DNA of 57,325 nt from contig JAKLKF010000036.1 in the NCBI GenBank assembly GCA_023150805.1, positions 1-57,325 on the forward strand. Direction: 5' to 3'. This stretch comes from Myxococcota bacterium (GTDB lineage Bacteria > Myxococcota_A > UBA796 > UBA2385). The position numbers were made by a program, and so were the translations under genes. The notes under the pieces were generated by a model, which did not search any database, was not told where the DNA came from, and saw only the letters and a list, made by a program, of their open reading frames with translations. Shown one piece after another: positions 1 through 8,444 of this stretch. Positions within the stretch are counted from its first letter, which is position 1. Every line of letters begins with the position of its first letter.

Positions 1-308
1 ACCGCACCGGGACCCAGGCGGGGGCGCGCACCTCCACTCCCCCTCCGGCCCGGCGGGCCACGCTCCCTCTCCCCTGCGAGAGAGAGGGTGCCGGGGCCGC
101 AAGAAACCGCACCGCTCTGCGCGCACCTCCACTCCCCCTCCGGCCCGGCGGGCCACGCTCCCTCTCCTCCGCAAGGGTGAGGGTGCCGGCGCCGCACGAA
201 ACCGCCCCGCTCTCCGCGCAGACCCAGCCCCCCTCCGGCCCGGCGGGCCACCTCCCCCCGGCTGCGCCAGGGGGAGGAGCGTCGAATCGCACCGGGACCC
301 GGGCGGGC
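1..308. repeat. Tandem 95-bp intergenic repeat, three copies plus a partial copy
   Basis: Copies begin at 26, 121 and 216, each starting with GCGCA and each 95 bp long. The third copy diverges in its second half, and 1-25 looks like the tail of a preceding copy, because 1-22 matches 287-308 closely. Every copy carries a CCTCCGGCCCGGCGGGCCAC core. The first two also carry a CCCTCTC/GAGAGGG-type inverted arm that could fold into a hairpin. No gene is visible in 1-315. The array lies just downstream of the SDR gene stop, so it could act as a transcription end or be a mobile palindromic repeat. It is not a CRISPR because there are no spacers. Confidence 0.8.
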
Positions 309-315
309 AGCGCTG

Positions 316-1068
316 TCAGCGCGCCGAGAGCACGGCCAGGCGCTGGAAGACGGCCTCGGGGGTGTGGCGCACGATGGGCATGAGCAGGGCCCAGTAGCCG
401 GGCACGAAGGCGACCGGCCGGCGGGCGTCCAGGGCGGCGACGATGCCCCGGGCGGCGGCGGCGGGGGTGCTGAACAGGGCGTGCTTGGCGTGGCTGATGG
501 TCATCGGGCTGTCGACCGGGCCGAGCTTGAGCGTGGTGACGGCCACGCCGGCGGGCCACAGGCGGGTGCGCAGGCCCTGCAGGTAGGTGTTGAGCGCGCC
601 CTTGGCGGCGCCGTAGGTGAAGTTGCGCGGGCGGCCGCGCTCGGCGGCGACCGAGGTGATGACGCCGAGGGCGCCGCGGCGCTGGCCCTCCAGGTGGTTG
701 GCCAGGGGGATGAGCAGCGAGATCACGCTGTGCAGGTTGACCACCAGGATGCGCTCGGCCTCGGCCCACTCCCGCTCGCTGGCGAGCTGGTCGCCCAGGT
801 CGCCCTGGGCGATGAGCGCGAGGTCCAGGCCGCCGAGCGCAGCGATGGCGCGCGCGACGACGGCGGGGTTCTGCTCCAGCCGGGCCAGGTCGGTCTGCTC
901 CTGCGAGAGGGGGGCGCCGGGGTGGGCCGCCCGCAGCCCGGCCACCAGGGCCGAGAGCTTGTCGGGGTCGCGGCCGACCAGGTGCAGGCGGTCGCCGCGC
1001 GCGGCGTAGAGGGCGGCGACCTGGCCGGCGACGGCGGAGGTGGCCCCGAAGATGGCGATGCGCTGCAT
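316..1068 (-). CDS. Short-chain dehydrogenase/reductase, DprE2-like
   Basis: This is a classical Rossmann SDR of about 250 residues. Counting from the upstream ATG at 1080, it has a GATSAVAG nucleotide-binding loop at 12-19 and a catalytic set N115, S143, Y156 and K160 (YGAAK). The stretch around ERGRPRNFTYGAAKG and the C-terminal part resemble mycobacterial DprE2, the 2-ketoreductase that completes epimerisation of decaprenylphosphoryl ribose. No DprE1 partner is present, so the substrate is uncertain. I start at 1068 because GGAGG sits 5 bases upstream of that ATG and itself overlaps the alternative ATG at 1080. It follows the barrel lipoprotein gene by about 10-20 bp on the same strand, so the two are probably cotranscribed. 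Confidence 0.8.
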   Translation of the reverse strand: MQRIAIFGATSAVAGQVAALYAARGDRLHLVGRDPDKLSALVAGLRAAHPGAPLSQEQTDLARLEQNPAVVARAIAALGGLDLALIAQGDLGDQLASEREWAEAERILVVNLHSVISLLIPLANHLEGQRRGALGVITSVAAERGRPRNFTYGAAKGALNTYLQGLRTRLWPAGVAVTTLKLGPVDSPMTISHAKHALFSTPAAAARGIVAALDARRPVAFVPGYWALLMPIVRHTPEAVFQRLAVLSAR

Positions 1069-1089
1069 CCGCGCCTCCATCGCCTGGGG

Positions 1090-2250
1090 TTAGCGGGCGG
1101 CCCCCTCGCCGGCCAGCAGGTGGCCGAGCGCCTGCAGCGACAGGGCGGTGGCGATGACGGGATCGTCCTCCTTCTGCAGGGCCAGCTCGCCCTGCCAGCG
1201 GCCGTCGGCCTGCTGCGCGGCCAGGATGGCGGCGACCAGCGCGGCGCGGGCGTCGGCGGCGAGCAGGTCGGGCTGGTGGGCCAGCGCCTCGGCGACCGCG
1301 GCCCGGTAGTAGAAGCGCATGGCGGGGCCGTAGGCGGCGATGGGCGCGTCCTCCAGGCCGGGGTTGAGGTCGGGGCGGTGGTGGGCGGCGAGCCAGGCAG
1401 CGGCGGCCTGGACGTCGGGGTCCGCGGCGGGGCGCCCGCAGGCCCGCAGGGCGAGCAGGCCGTCGGCGGTGGCCGAGCCGTAGCCCTTCTGGTCGGCGGG
1501 GCTGCGCGCCTGGTCGACCCCCTCGGCCAGGCCGGCCTTGTTGAGCGCCAGCTCGTCGGGGCTGTAGACGAAGCCGCGGCCGCCAGCGGGGGCGGGCGCT
1601 GCCCGGCAGGCGCGGGTGAAGGCCAGGCCGGCGGCCAGGGCGGGGTCGTCGGGCCGGACCCGCGGCGCCAGGGCCTGCAGCGCCCGGCGGGTCATGGAGA
1701 GGTCGACGTGGCCGGCGAAGGGCGGGGTCGGCGGCGGCGCGTCGGGCGCGCGGCCCAGGCCGAAGCCGCCCCAGGCGGGGTGGCCCTCCCAGCCGCCCAG
1801 GAGCTGCTGGGCGCGCAGCCAGGAGACGGCGGTGTCCAGGGCGGTGCCGCGGCCGGCCTGGTGCAGCGCGGTCAGGCCCAGGGCCGTGGCGTAGACCGGG
1901 TAGTCCGGCGCCGGCCCGGCCAGGCCCAGGGGACCCGCGGCCAGCGCGCGCTCCAGCCAGGCCAGGGCCCCGTCGCGGAGCCCGTGGGCGACCTGGGGCA
2001 GGGTGGGGCCGAAGCCGACCAGGGCGCGGGCGACCAGGGCGGTGGTGGCGTGGCCCTCGCGCATGAAGCCGTAGGTGGCGCTGGGCACGCGGCCGTCCGG
2101 CGCCGCCTGGCTGGCCAGGAAGGCGGCGCCGCGCGCGACGGCACCCAGGACCGGGTCGGGCGGCGCCGGCGCGTCGGGGGAGGGACCGCGACAGGCCGGC
2201 AGCAGCAGCGGCGAGGCGATCAGCAGGCGGAGGAGGGCGCGGCGGTGCAT
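1090..2250 (-). CDS. Lipoprotein with prenyltransferase/squalene-cyclase-like alpha/alpha-barrel
   Basis: The protein has 386 residues. The N-terminus has two arginines, a hydrophobic stretch and LLLPAC, a probable lipobox, so it should be exported and lipid-anchored. The rest is made of helical repeats with QW-like elements (for example QQADGRW near the C-terminus) typical of the terpene cyclase/prenyltransferase barrel. The DxDD acid motif of squalene-hopene cyclase is not visible, and an exported position argues against terpene cyclisation, so the role is unknown. It is divergent from the methyltransferase gene at 2293 with only 42 bp between starts, and is followed closely by the SDR gene. 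A second protein of this fold lies at 3365-4624. Confidence 0.75.
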   Translation of the reverse strand: MHRRALLRLLIASPLLLPACRGPSPDAPAPPDPVLGAVARGAAFLASQAAPDGRVPSATYGFMREGHATTALVARALVGFGPTLPQVAHGLRDGALAWLERALAAGPLGLAGPAPDYPVYATALGLTALHQAGRGTALDTAVSWLRAQQLLGGWEGHPAWGGFGLGRAPDAPPPTPPFAGHVDLSMTRRALQALAPRVRPDDPALAAGLAFTRACRAAPAPAGGRGFVYSPDELALNKAGLAEGVDQARSPADQKGYGSATADGLLALRACGRPAADPDVQAAAAWLAAHHRPDLNPGLEDAPIAAYGPAMRFYYRAAVAEALAHQPDLLAADARAALVAAILAAQQADGRWQGELALQKEDDPVIATALSLQALGHLLAGEGAAR

Positions 2251-2292
2251 GGCCGATGCTACCGCGCCGGGGCCAGGGGCTAAGCTGCCGCG

Positions 2293-3333
2293 ATGCTCAC
2301 CCTCGCCCCTCCCCTGCCCCCCTCGCAGCAGCAGGCCCTGGCCACGCTGGGCCAGGAGCTGCGCGCCCTGGGCTATGCCGCGGGGCCGGTCGCCCGCGCC
2401 CTGGGCATCCTGGCCTGGAACGGGCCGGACATGGACGGCGAGTGGTGGGCCCGCGACAACCTGGCCGAGGGCCGGCTGGGCGCGCTGGTGGACCTGTTCA
2501 TCCGCGGCGCGGTGCTGCCCCGGCGCCAGGCCGAGCAGGTGCTGCCCCCATCCGCCTGGTCGGCCGGGATCCTGGTCGAGCGACGCGGCGACGTGCACGT
2601 CGACGGCATCGTGCTGCCCCTGGACGGCGACCTGGTGTGGACGGACCGCGGCGACCGCTCCTTCCTGCGCGGCGGCCTGTTCCTGCCCGACAGCACCTCG
2701 CTGGAGATCCGCCGCTGCCTGCCGCCGGGCACGGTCGACCGCCACCTGGACCTGGGCTGCGGCGGCGGCGCCATCACGGTGGCTGCGGCGCGGCGGGCCC
2801 GCCACACGCTGGCCGTCGAGATCAACCCGCGCGGGGCCCTGGCCGTGCAGCGCACGATGGCCCTGTCGGGAGTCGAGGGGGTCCAGGCCTGCACCGGCGA
2901 GGCGGCCGCGGCGGCGGGCCTGCCGCCCTTCGACCGCATCAGCTTCGTCCTGCCCCTGCTGGTGCCCTGGCAGGGCATGGCCCAGGCCGGCCCGATCCAC
3001 ACGATCTCGGCCAGCCCGGACCTGCTCCAGCAGGTGCTGGGCCTGCTGCCCGGCCTGCTCTCGCCCGGCGGGCTGGCCCTGCTCTACACCCAGGACTGGG
3101 CGGGCGGCCCCTCGCTGCCCCAGGCGCTGGACCGGGTGATGGCCGGGCGGCCCTGGCGCGGCGCCTACTGGTGGGACCTGGCGGGCACCTGGCAGGGCCG
3201 GGCCGTGCGGGCGGGCTGCCTGGCGGTGCGCGCCGACGCCGGCCCGGGCTGGGCCGAGGCCCGCAACGAGGCGCCCGACGAGGGCGTCGCCGACTGGTGG
3301 CCCTTCCTGGCGCCGCTGTTGGGCGAGCGCTGA
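2293..3333 (+). CDS. Class I SAM-dependent methyltransferase with an N-terminal helical domain
   Basis: The protein has 346 residues. Residues 1-110 form a helical/winged region like that found before the methyltransferase domain in some HemK-like small-domain enzymes. Residues 152-160 are the SAM-binding loop LDLGCGGGA, followed by an acidic residue in VEINPRG. At the position of the NPPY catalytic motif the sequence is SFVLPL, so activity on glutamine or adenine amino groups is not supported and the substrate is unknown. It is flanked on both sides by exported barrel proteins transcribed the other way. A TA-containing pocket, GGGCTAAGCT at 2277-2286, lies just upstream of the ATG. Confidence 0.8.
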   Translation: MLTLAPPLPPSQQQALATLGQELRALGYAAGPVARALGILAWNGPDMDGEWWARDNLAEGRLGALVDLFIRGAVLPRRQAEQVLPPSAWSAGILVERRGDVHVDGIVLPLDGDLVWTDRGDRSFLRGGLFLPDSTSLEIRRCLPPGTVDRHLDLGCGGGAITVAAARRARHTLAVEINPRGALAVQRTMALSGVEGVQACTGEAAAAAGLPPFDRISFVLPLLVPWQGMAQAGPIHTISASPDLLQQVLGLLPGLLSPGGLALLYTQDWAGGPSLPQALDRVMAGRPWRGAYWWDLAGTWQGRAVRAGCLAVRADAGPGWAEARNEAPDEGVADWWPFLAPLLGER

Positions 3334-3342
3334 CCGACCCCC

Positions 3343-3385
3343 TCAGCGCCGCAGGCCGAAGCCTTCAGCGCCGCAGGCCGAAGCC
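3343..3385. repeat. 22-bp tandem duplication at a gene end
   Basis: The 21 bases starting TCAGCGCCGCAGGCC at 3343 are repeated exactly at 3365, a period of 22. The second copy supplies the stop codon and last codons of the reverse-strand barrel protein ending at 3365. The first copy looks like a relic of the gene end made by slipped-strand duplication. Confidence 0.85.
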
Positions 3386-4624
3386 CTCTCCTCCGAAGAC
3401 GGTGCCGGTCGCGCCGGACGCACCCGGCTCGCGGGGCGCCACCCGCCCCAGCCCGGCGCCGCGGCCGGCGTGCTCGCCCGCGCCCAGGGTCAGCAGCGCG
3501 GTGGCCGTCACGAAGGTCTGGCTGGTGATGCAGTGGTGGCCCGACCAGGAGCCGTCGGCGTTCTGGATGCTGGCCAGCCAGCCGCCGATGCGGGCGTCCC
3601 AGTCGGTCCACTCCTTGCCGCCCCGCTCGGCCAGCGTGTCGGAGATCATCATGTAGGACAGCATCTCCTCGCCGCCGACGCTGCCGAAGCCGGCGATCAG
3701 GCGGTCGGCGGCCTGGCCCTGCACGGCCTGGCGCGCGGCGGCCTCGGCCTTGCCGGCGCCGGCGTAGCCGCGCTCCCGGGCCTGGCTGTCCATGCGCAGG
3801 CTGCTGGCGACGCTGTACAGGTCGACGCCGGCGCCGGTGCTGGCGTCGAAGCTGCCCGAGCTCTCGTCGTACAGGCCGTCCTGCCAGCGGTCGGCGCGGG
3901 AGAGCGCCTCGGGGGCGACGGCGACGCCCTTCTCCTGGGCCTGCACCAGGCTCATCGCGGCGACGGAGTTGCTGAGCACGGGCGCCCAGCCGTCGCCGTC
4001 GAAGCTGCCGTCGGCCCGCTGGGCGAGCTGGACCTTGCCGACGACGGCGTCGAGCGCCACCTGCACGCGCGCGTCCAGCGTGGGCGGGAGCTGGCCGGCG
4101 ACCTGGCCCAGGGCCAGGGCGGTCATGTGGGTGTCGACGAGCTGGCCGAGCTTGCCCTGGGGCTGGGTGCCCTGGGGCGTGCGCAGGCGCGGCTCGCCCC
4201 TTGGCGCCTGCTCGACGGCCTCGCACAGCCAGGCCACGCCGCGCTCGATGGCCGCGCGGTGGGGGCCGCGCACGCCGCCGTCGCGGGCCAGGGCCAGCAC
4301 GGACATGGCGGTGGTGGCGGCGTCGGACTGCGCGCCCTGGGCCTCGCCGAAGGAGCCGGCGCCCCAGCCGCCGTCGCGGTGCTGGGCGCCGAGCAGCCAG
4401 TCGACGCCGCGGGCGCGGGCCGCCTGCGGGGAGGCGGCGGCCGAGGCCGGGGCGGGGCTGGCGGTCGTCGCGGGCGCGGCGGCGGCGGCGGAGGCTGGCG
4501 GGACCGGCGAGGCCAGGGCGAACAGCGGCAGGCCCGCCAGCAGGGCCAGGGCGCCGGCGGCGACGGGCAGGAGGAGGACGCGGGGCAGGGGCGAGGCGGC
4601 GGCCTGGGTGGCGACGGGAGGCAT
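3365..4624 (-). CDS. Membrane-anchored prenyltransferase/squalene-oxidase repeat protein
   Basis: The protein has 419 residues. A hydrophobic segment near residues 14-40 is followed by an Ala/Pro-rich linker and then a helical barrel with recurrent DG-W elements (HRDGGWGAG, NADGSWSG). This is the fold of squalene cyclases and prenyltransferase beta subunits, but the cyclase DxDD motif is missing and the domain should lie outside the cytoplasmic membrane. It appears to be a distant paralogue of the lipoprotein at 1090-2250. The stop lies inside a 22-bp tandem duplication. It is divergent from the PLP enzyme gene at 4737. The function is unknown. Confidence 0.75.
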   Translation of the reverse strand: MPPVATQAAASPLPRVLLLPVAAGALALLAGLPLFALASPVPPASAAAAAPATTASPAPASAAASPQAARARGVDWLLGAQHRDGGWGAGSFGEAQGAQSDAATTAMSVLALARDGGVRGPHRAAIERGVAWLCEAVEQAPRGEPRLRTPQGTQPQGKLGQLVDTHMTALALGQVAGQLPPTLDARVQVALDAVVGKVQLAQRADGSFDGDGWAPVLSNSVAAMSLVQAQEKGVAVAPEALSRADRWQDGLYDESSGSFDASTGAGVDLYSVASSLRMDSQARERGYAGAGKAEAAARQAVQGQAADRLIAGFGSVGGEEMLSYMMISDTLAERGGKEWTDWDARIGGWLASIQNADGSWSGHHCITSQTFVTATALLTLGAGEHAGRGAGLGRVAPREPGASGATGTVFGGEGFGLRR

Positions 4625-4736
4625 GGCGGGCTCCGGGAGGGGGGCGGCGGCGGCGAGCCGCTCGCAGGCAGGACGACGTCGGGGCGCGCGCGCTTACACC
4701 CCTCGCAAGCGCCCGCGGATCGATAGGGGCCTCGCC

Positions 4737-5717
4737 ATGCCGACCCCGCCGCCCGCCCCTGCGCCGCTCGCTCCTCCTGCGCTGTCCGCCGCCGACCTGC
4801 AGGCCGCCGCGGACCGCCTCTCGCCCTGGCTGCCGCCGACCCCGGTGCTGACCAGCCGCAGCCTGGACCGGATCGCGGGCCGGCGCCTGTTCTTCAAGGC
4901 CGAGCCCCTGCAGCGCGGCGGCAGCTTCAAGATCCGCGGCGCCCTGAACGCGGTGCTGAGGCTGGACGCGGCCCAGGCGGCGCGCGGCGTGCTCACCCAC
5001 AGCAGCGGGAACTTCGCCCAGGCGCTGGCCATCGCCGCGGGGCTGCGCGGGATCCACGCCTGGGTGGTGATGCCCGAGGACGCGCCGGCGGTGAAGGTGG
5101 CGGCGGTGCGCGAGTACGGCGGCGAGGTGGTCTTCTGCGCGCCCGACCAGCGGCAGGCGACCGCCGACCGGCTGCGCGAGCAGACCGGGGCCACCTTCCT
5201 GCCCAGCTACGACCACCTGGACGTGATCGCGGGACAGGCGACCTGCGGGCTGGAGCTGCTGGCCCAGGTGCCGGACCTGGACGCGGTGGTGGTGCCGGTG
5301 GGCGGCGGCGGGCTGATCTCGGGGGTGGCGCTGGCCTGCCTGCACCGGGCGCCTGCCGTGCGGGTCTGGGGGGCTGAGCCCCTGGGGGCCGACGACGCCG
5401 CGCGGTCCAAGCGGGAGGGCCGCCGCCTGCCGCAGCCGGACCCGCGCACCATCGCCGACGGGCTGCGCACCGCGCTGGGCGTGCACACCTGGCCCGTCGT
5501 GCGCGACCACGTGCAGGGCATCGTCACGGTCGGCGAGGCGGAGATCGTGGCGGCGATGCGGCTGTGCTGGGAGCGGCTGAAGCTGGTGGTCGAGCCCAGC
5601 GGCGCGGTCTCCCTGGCGGCCTGCCTGGCGGCGGACTTCCCCGCGCCCGAGCGGGCGGGCCGGGTCGGCGTGGTGCTCAGCGGCGGCAACGTCGACCTGG
5701 GTGCGCTGCCCTTCTGA
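4737..5717 (+). CDS. PLP-dependent threonine dehydratase / serine racemase family enzyme
   Basis: The protein has 326 residues, the length of single-domain catabolic threonine dehydratases and serine racemases; no C-terminal ACT domain is present. It carries the PLP lysine in GGSFKIRGA (K65), the substrate loop THSSGNF at 87-93, the tetraglycine phosphate loop at about 189-193 and the C-terminal SGGN. It should deaminate threonine or serine, or racemise serine, in the cytoplasm. The ATG at 4737 was chosen because the Pro/Ala-rich lead-in begins there and CGATAGGGG lies just upstream. It converges with the thioredoxin gene. Confidence 0.88.
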   Translation: MPTPPPAPAPLAPPALSAADLQAAADRLSPWLPPTPVLTSRSLDRIAGRRLFFKAEPLQRGGSFKIRGALNAVLRLDAAQAARGVLTHSSGNFAQALAIAAGLRGIHAWVVMPEDAPAVKVAAVREYGGEVVFCAPDQRQATADRLREQTGATFLPSYDHLDVIAGQATCGLELLAQVPDLDAVVVPVGGGGLISGVALACLHRAPAVRVWGAEPLGADDAARSKREGRRLPQPDPRTIADGLRTALGVHTWPVVRDHVQGIVTVGEAEIVAAMRLCWERLKLVVEPSGAVSLAACLAADFPAPERAGRVGVVLSGGNVDLGALPF

Positions 5718-5741
5718 CCAGGGGGCCCAGGTCTCGGGCGT

Positions 5742-6188
5742 TCAGGCCGGCGGAAGGTGGGGGACGACCAGGCGCTCGATGGCGGCGGCGGGCTGGGCGC
5801 CAGCGGCCTGGTCGACGACCTGGCCTTCACGGAACAGGAACAGGGCGGGGATGCCCCGCACGGAGAGGCGGCCCGCCAGGCGCTGGTGGCGGTCGGTGTC
5901 GACCTTGGCGACGAACAGCCGCCCGCGGTAGCGCCGACCCAGCGCCTCCAGCGAGGGGGCGATGGTCCGGCAGGGAGCGCACCAGTCGGCGTAGAAGTCG
6001 ACCAGCACGGGCACCGGGCTCTTGTCGATCAGGGCCTGCAGGCCGTCGTCGTCGAGGTGCACGGGCGCGCCGTCGACCGACAGCGGGGCCTTGCAGGCGC
6101 CGCAGGTGGGGGCCCTCTCCGCCGCGGCGGCGGGCAGGCGGTTGATCCGGCCGCAGGCCGGGCAGCGGAAGTGGAGCGGGGCGGACAT
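5742..6188 (-). CDS. trxC: Thioredoxin 2 with N-terminal zinc finger
   Basis: The protein has 148 residues. An N-terminal zinc ribbon (C9, C12, C29, C32) precedes a thioredoxin fold with the redox pair WCAPC (C70, C73) and a cis-proline at about P114 (RGIPALF). This is the cytoplasmic disulfide-reductase architecture of TrxC/thioredoxin 2. The canonical active site is WCGPC, so alanine between the cysteines is a small departure that could shift the redox potential. Its stop faces that of the PLP enzyme 24 bp away. Confidence 0.9.
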   Translation of the reverse strand: MSAPLHFRCPACGRINRLPAAAAERAPTCGACKAPLSVDGAPVHLDDDGLQALIDKSPVPVLVDFYADWCAPCRTIAPSLEALGRRYRGRLFVAKVDTDRHQRLAGRLSVRGIPALFLFREGQVVDQAAGAQPAAAIERLVVPHLPPA

Positions 6189-6285
6189 GGGACCTCCGGG
6201 GGGTCGCGCGCCAGCGGGGCGCGAGGGGATGGCGGCACGATGTCCACGCTTCCCATGGAAGGCAAACCCGTGCGACCATCGGTCA

Positions 6286-6825
6286 ATGGACCGACCCAAG
6301 CAGCGCCCCACCTTCGAGTTCCAGGTCCCCATCGCCGCGGACGCGGTGAGCGAGCGCATCATCGAGGGGCTGCGCAAGGGCGACTGCCCCTGCGTGGGGG
6401 GGGTGCGAAAGCGACACGCGTGGATCCACATCCGGCAGGATGAACGCCGATTCTGGTCACCCACCCTCGACCTGACCCTGGTCGAGGAGGAGGATGGCTG
6501 CACCCGGCTGAAGGGGCGCTTCGGGCCGCACCCCAACGTCTGGGCCCTGTTCACCTTCATCTACGCCTTCCTGGGCGCCAACGCCGTGTTGCTGTCGATG
6601 TACGGCCTGGCCCAGCTCACGCTGGACCGCACGCCCTGGGCGCTGGCGGCCTCGGCCGGCCTGGTGGCGCTGATCGGCTTCGTCTACGGCGCGGCCTTCA
6701 TCGGCCAGGGCCTGGGCCACCCCGAGATCGTGAACATCCGCATCTTCCTGGACCGCGCCGTCGGTCGCATCGGGCTCACCGACACCTCCCCGGCCCCCGA
6801 CGACGCCCGGTCCGCCCAGGGCTGA
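6286..6825 (+). CDS. Small membrane protein of unknown function
   Basis: The protein has 179 residues. A polar N-terminal half (about 1-85) with alternating beta-like stretches is followed by two hydrophobic segments at about 87-110 and 118-142 and a short charged tail. No known family was recognised. The ATG at 6286 gives a compact protein beginning MDRPKQRPTF. It is divergent from thioredoxin 2 with about 97 bp between the starts, and is followed 64 bp later by the MBOAT gene on the same strand. Confidence 0.7.
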   Translation: MDRPKQRPTFEFQVPIAADAVSERIIEGLRKGDCPCVGGVRKRHAWIHIRQDERRFWSPTLDLTLVEEEDGCTRLKGRFGPHPNVWALFTFIYAFLGANAVLLSMYGLAQLTLDRTPWALAASAGLVALIGFVYGAAFIGQGLGHPEIVNIRIFLDRAVGRIGLTDTSPAPDDARSAQG

Positions 6826-6889
6826 GGCCGCTCGGCGGCGGGGGCGCGGCCACCGGGCCGGGATCGGCGGCCCTGGATAGTCGCGCGCC

Positions 6890-8338
6890 GTGCTGTTCCA
6901 GACGCTGGACTACCTGGTCTTCCTGCCGCTGTGCCTGCTGGCCTACTGGCTGGCGCCGCGCGCGCTGCGGCTGTGGGTGCTGGGCCTGTCCTCGGTGGCC
7001 TTCTACGCGACCTGGAGCCTGGCCTACCTGCCGGTGCTGCTGGGGGTGACGGCGCTGTCCTGGCTCGGCGGCCTGTGGCTGGCCCGGCGCCGCGACGACG
7101 CCCCTGCGCGCAAGGACCTGCCGGCGCGGGCCGTGGTGCTGGGGGTCCTGCTCCTGCCGCTGCTGGTCTTCAAGTACTGGGGCTGGATCGCCTGGAACGC
7201 CGAGTGGGCGGGGCAGGCGCTGGGCCTGCCGCTGTCCCTGCCGCGCGTGGACCTGCCGCTGCCGGTCGGCATCAGCTTCTTCACCTTCCAGGCGCTGGCC
7301 TACGTCATCGACACGGCGCGGCCGCGAGACCGCGGCGGCCTGCCCGCCGATCCCGACCCGCTGCGCTACCTGACCTTCCTGACCTGGTTCCCGCAGCTCG
7401 TCGCCGGGCCGATCCTGCGGCGCAAGGACCTGCTGCCCCAGCTGGTCGACCTGCCGCTGCTGCGCCAGGGCATGGTCGGGCGCGGCCTGTGGCGCATCTC
7501 CAAGGGCATGGCCAAGAAGATCCTGGTCGCCGACATCGTGCGCGTCGGGATGGTCGACCCGGTCTTCAGCGACCCGGGGCGCTTCACGGGCCCCGAGCTG
7601 ATGGTGGCGCTGTACGCCTACTCGCTGCAGATCTACTACGACTTCTCGGCCTACACGGACATCGCGCTGGGCACGGCCATGCTCTTCGGGATGGAGCTGC
7701 CCGAGAACTTCCGCCGCCCCTACCAGGCCACCTGCGTCGCCGGCTTCTGGCGGCGGTGGCACATCACGCTGTCCAACTGGGTGCGGGACTACGTGTACTA
7801 CCCGATGGGCGGCAGCAAGGTGCAGGGCGGGGCCCAGTGGAAGGTCTACCGCAACATCATGCTGACGCTGCTCATCATCGGCGTCTGGCACGGCGCGAGC
7901 TGGAACTTCGTGGTCTACGGCCTGCTGCACGGCCTGGGCGTGGCCTGGTGCCGGTGGCGGCGCAAGGTGACCGGCCGCAAGCCCGACGACCCCTTGCCGA
8001 CCGCCTGGGCCTACGCCTGGCGCTGGGCGCTCACCTTCCACTTCGTCGTGCTGGCGCGCATCCTCTTCCGCGCCGAGGACCTGCCCGGCTCCTGGCAGAT
8101 GTTCACCGGCCTGTTCGACCCGACCTTCCTGATGCCGCGCTTCTCGCTGCTGGCCTGGGCGGTGCTGGTGGTGGGCTACGCCGCCCACTTCACGCCCATC
8201 CGCTGGGCCGAGGCGGCGGAGCGGTGGTTCCAGGGCCGGGGCCCCCTGGTGTGGGCGGCCGCGGCGGCGGCGGTGGCGGCCGGCTGCATGACCCTGGGGG
8301 GCGGCGAGCAGCTCGCGTTCGTCTATTACCAGTTCTGA
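6890..8338 (+). CDS. MBOAT-family membrane O-acyltransferase (AlgI/DltB-like)
   Basis: The protein has 482 residues with many transmembrane helices. The family signature is clear: RRWHITLSNW with H291, and IGVWHGASWNF with H334, the catalytic histidine of MBOAT proteins such as AlgI and PatA. It should move acyl groups (usually acetyl) across or within the inner membrane to a periplasmic glycan. AlgI-like proteins usually work with an SGNH partner. None is adjacent, but two exported SGNH proteins lie 11-15 kb away. The start is GTG at 6890, preceded by GGATAG at 6875-6880. Confidence 0.9.
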   Translation: MLFQTLDYLVFLPLCLLAYWLAPRALRLWVLGLSSVAFYATWSLAYLPVLLGVTALSWLGGLWLARRRDDAPARKDLPARAVVLGVLLLPLLVFKYWGWIAWNAEWAGQALGLPLSLPRVDLPLPVGISFFTFQALAYVIDTARPRDRGGLPADPDPLRYLTFLTWFPQLVAGPILRRKDLLPQLVDLPLLRQGMVGRGLWRISKGMAKKILVADIVRVGMVDPVFSDPGRFTGPELMVALYAYSLQIYYDFSAYTDIALGTAMLFGMELPENFRRPYQATCVAGFWRRWHITLSNWVRDYVYYPMGGSKVQGGAQWKVYRNIMLTLLIIGVWHGASWNFVVYGLLHGLGVAWCRWRRKVTGRKPDDPLPTAWAYAWRWALTFHFVVLARILFRAEDLPGSWQMFTGLFDPTFLMPRFSLLAWAVLVVGYAAHFTPIRWAEAAERWFQGRGPLVWAAAAAAVAAGCMTLGGGEQLAFVYYQF

Positions 8339-8444
8339 AGCCACCACCGGGCCGCTCGCCGGCGGTAGGATGGCGGAGGAGACCGGGGCACCGCCGTTCG
8401 CGCGGGGCCCGCGCCTCGTGGGAGGCCGGGCAGCAGGGGGAGAC

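Noticed and set aside
1..308. CRISPR array
   Set aside because: Units are contiguous 95-bp copies with no unique spacers.
364..2283. Long open frame (639 codons) on the forward strand
   Set aside because: It is antisense to the SDR and the barrel lipoprotein, has Gly/Gln/Val-rich low-complexity translation and no recognisable family. Very high third-position GC opens such frames.
1090..4624. Squalene-hopene cyclases
   Set aside because: Both proteins carry export signals and lack DxDD.
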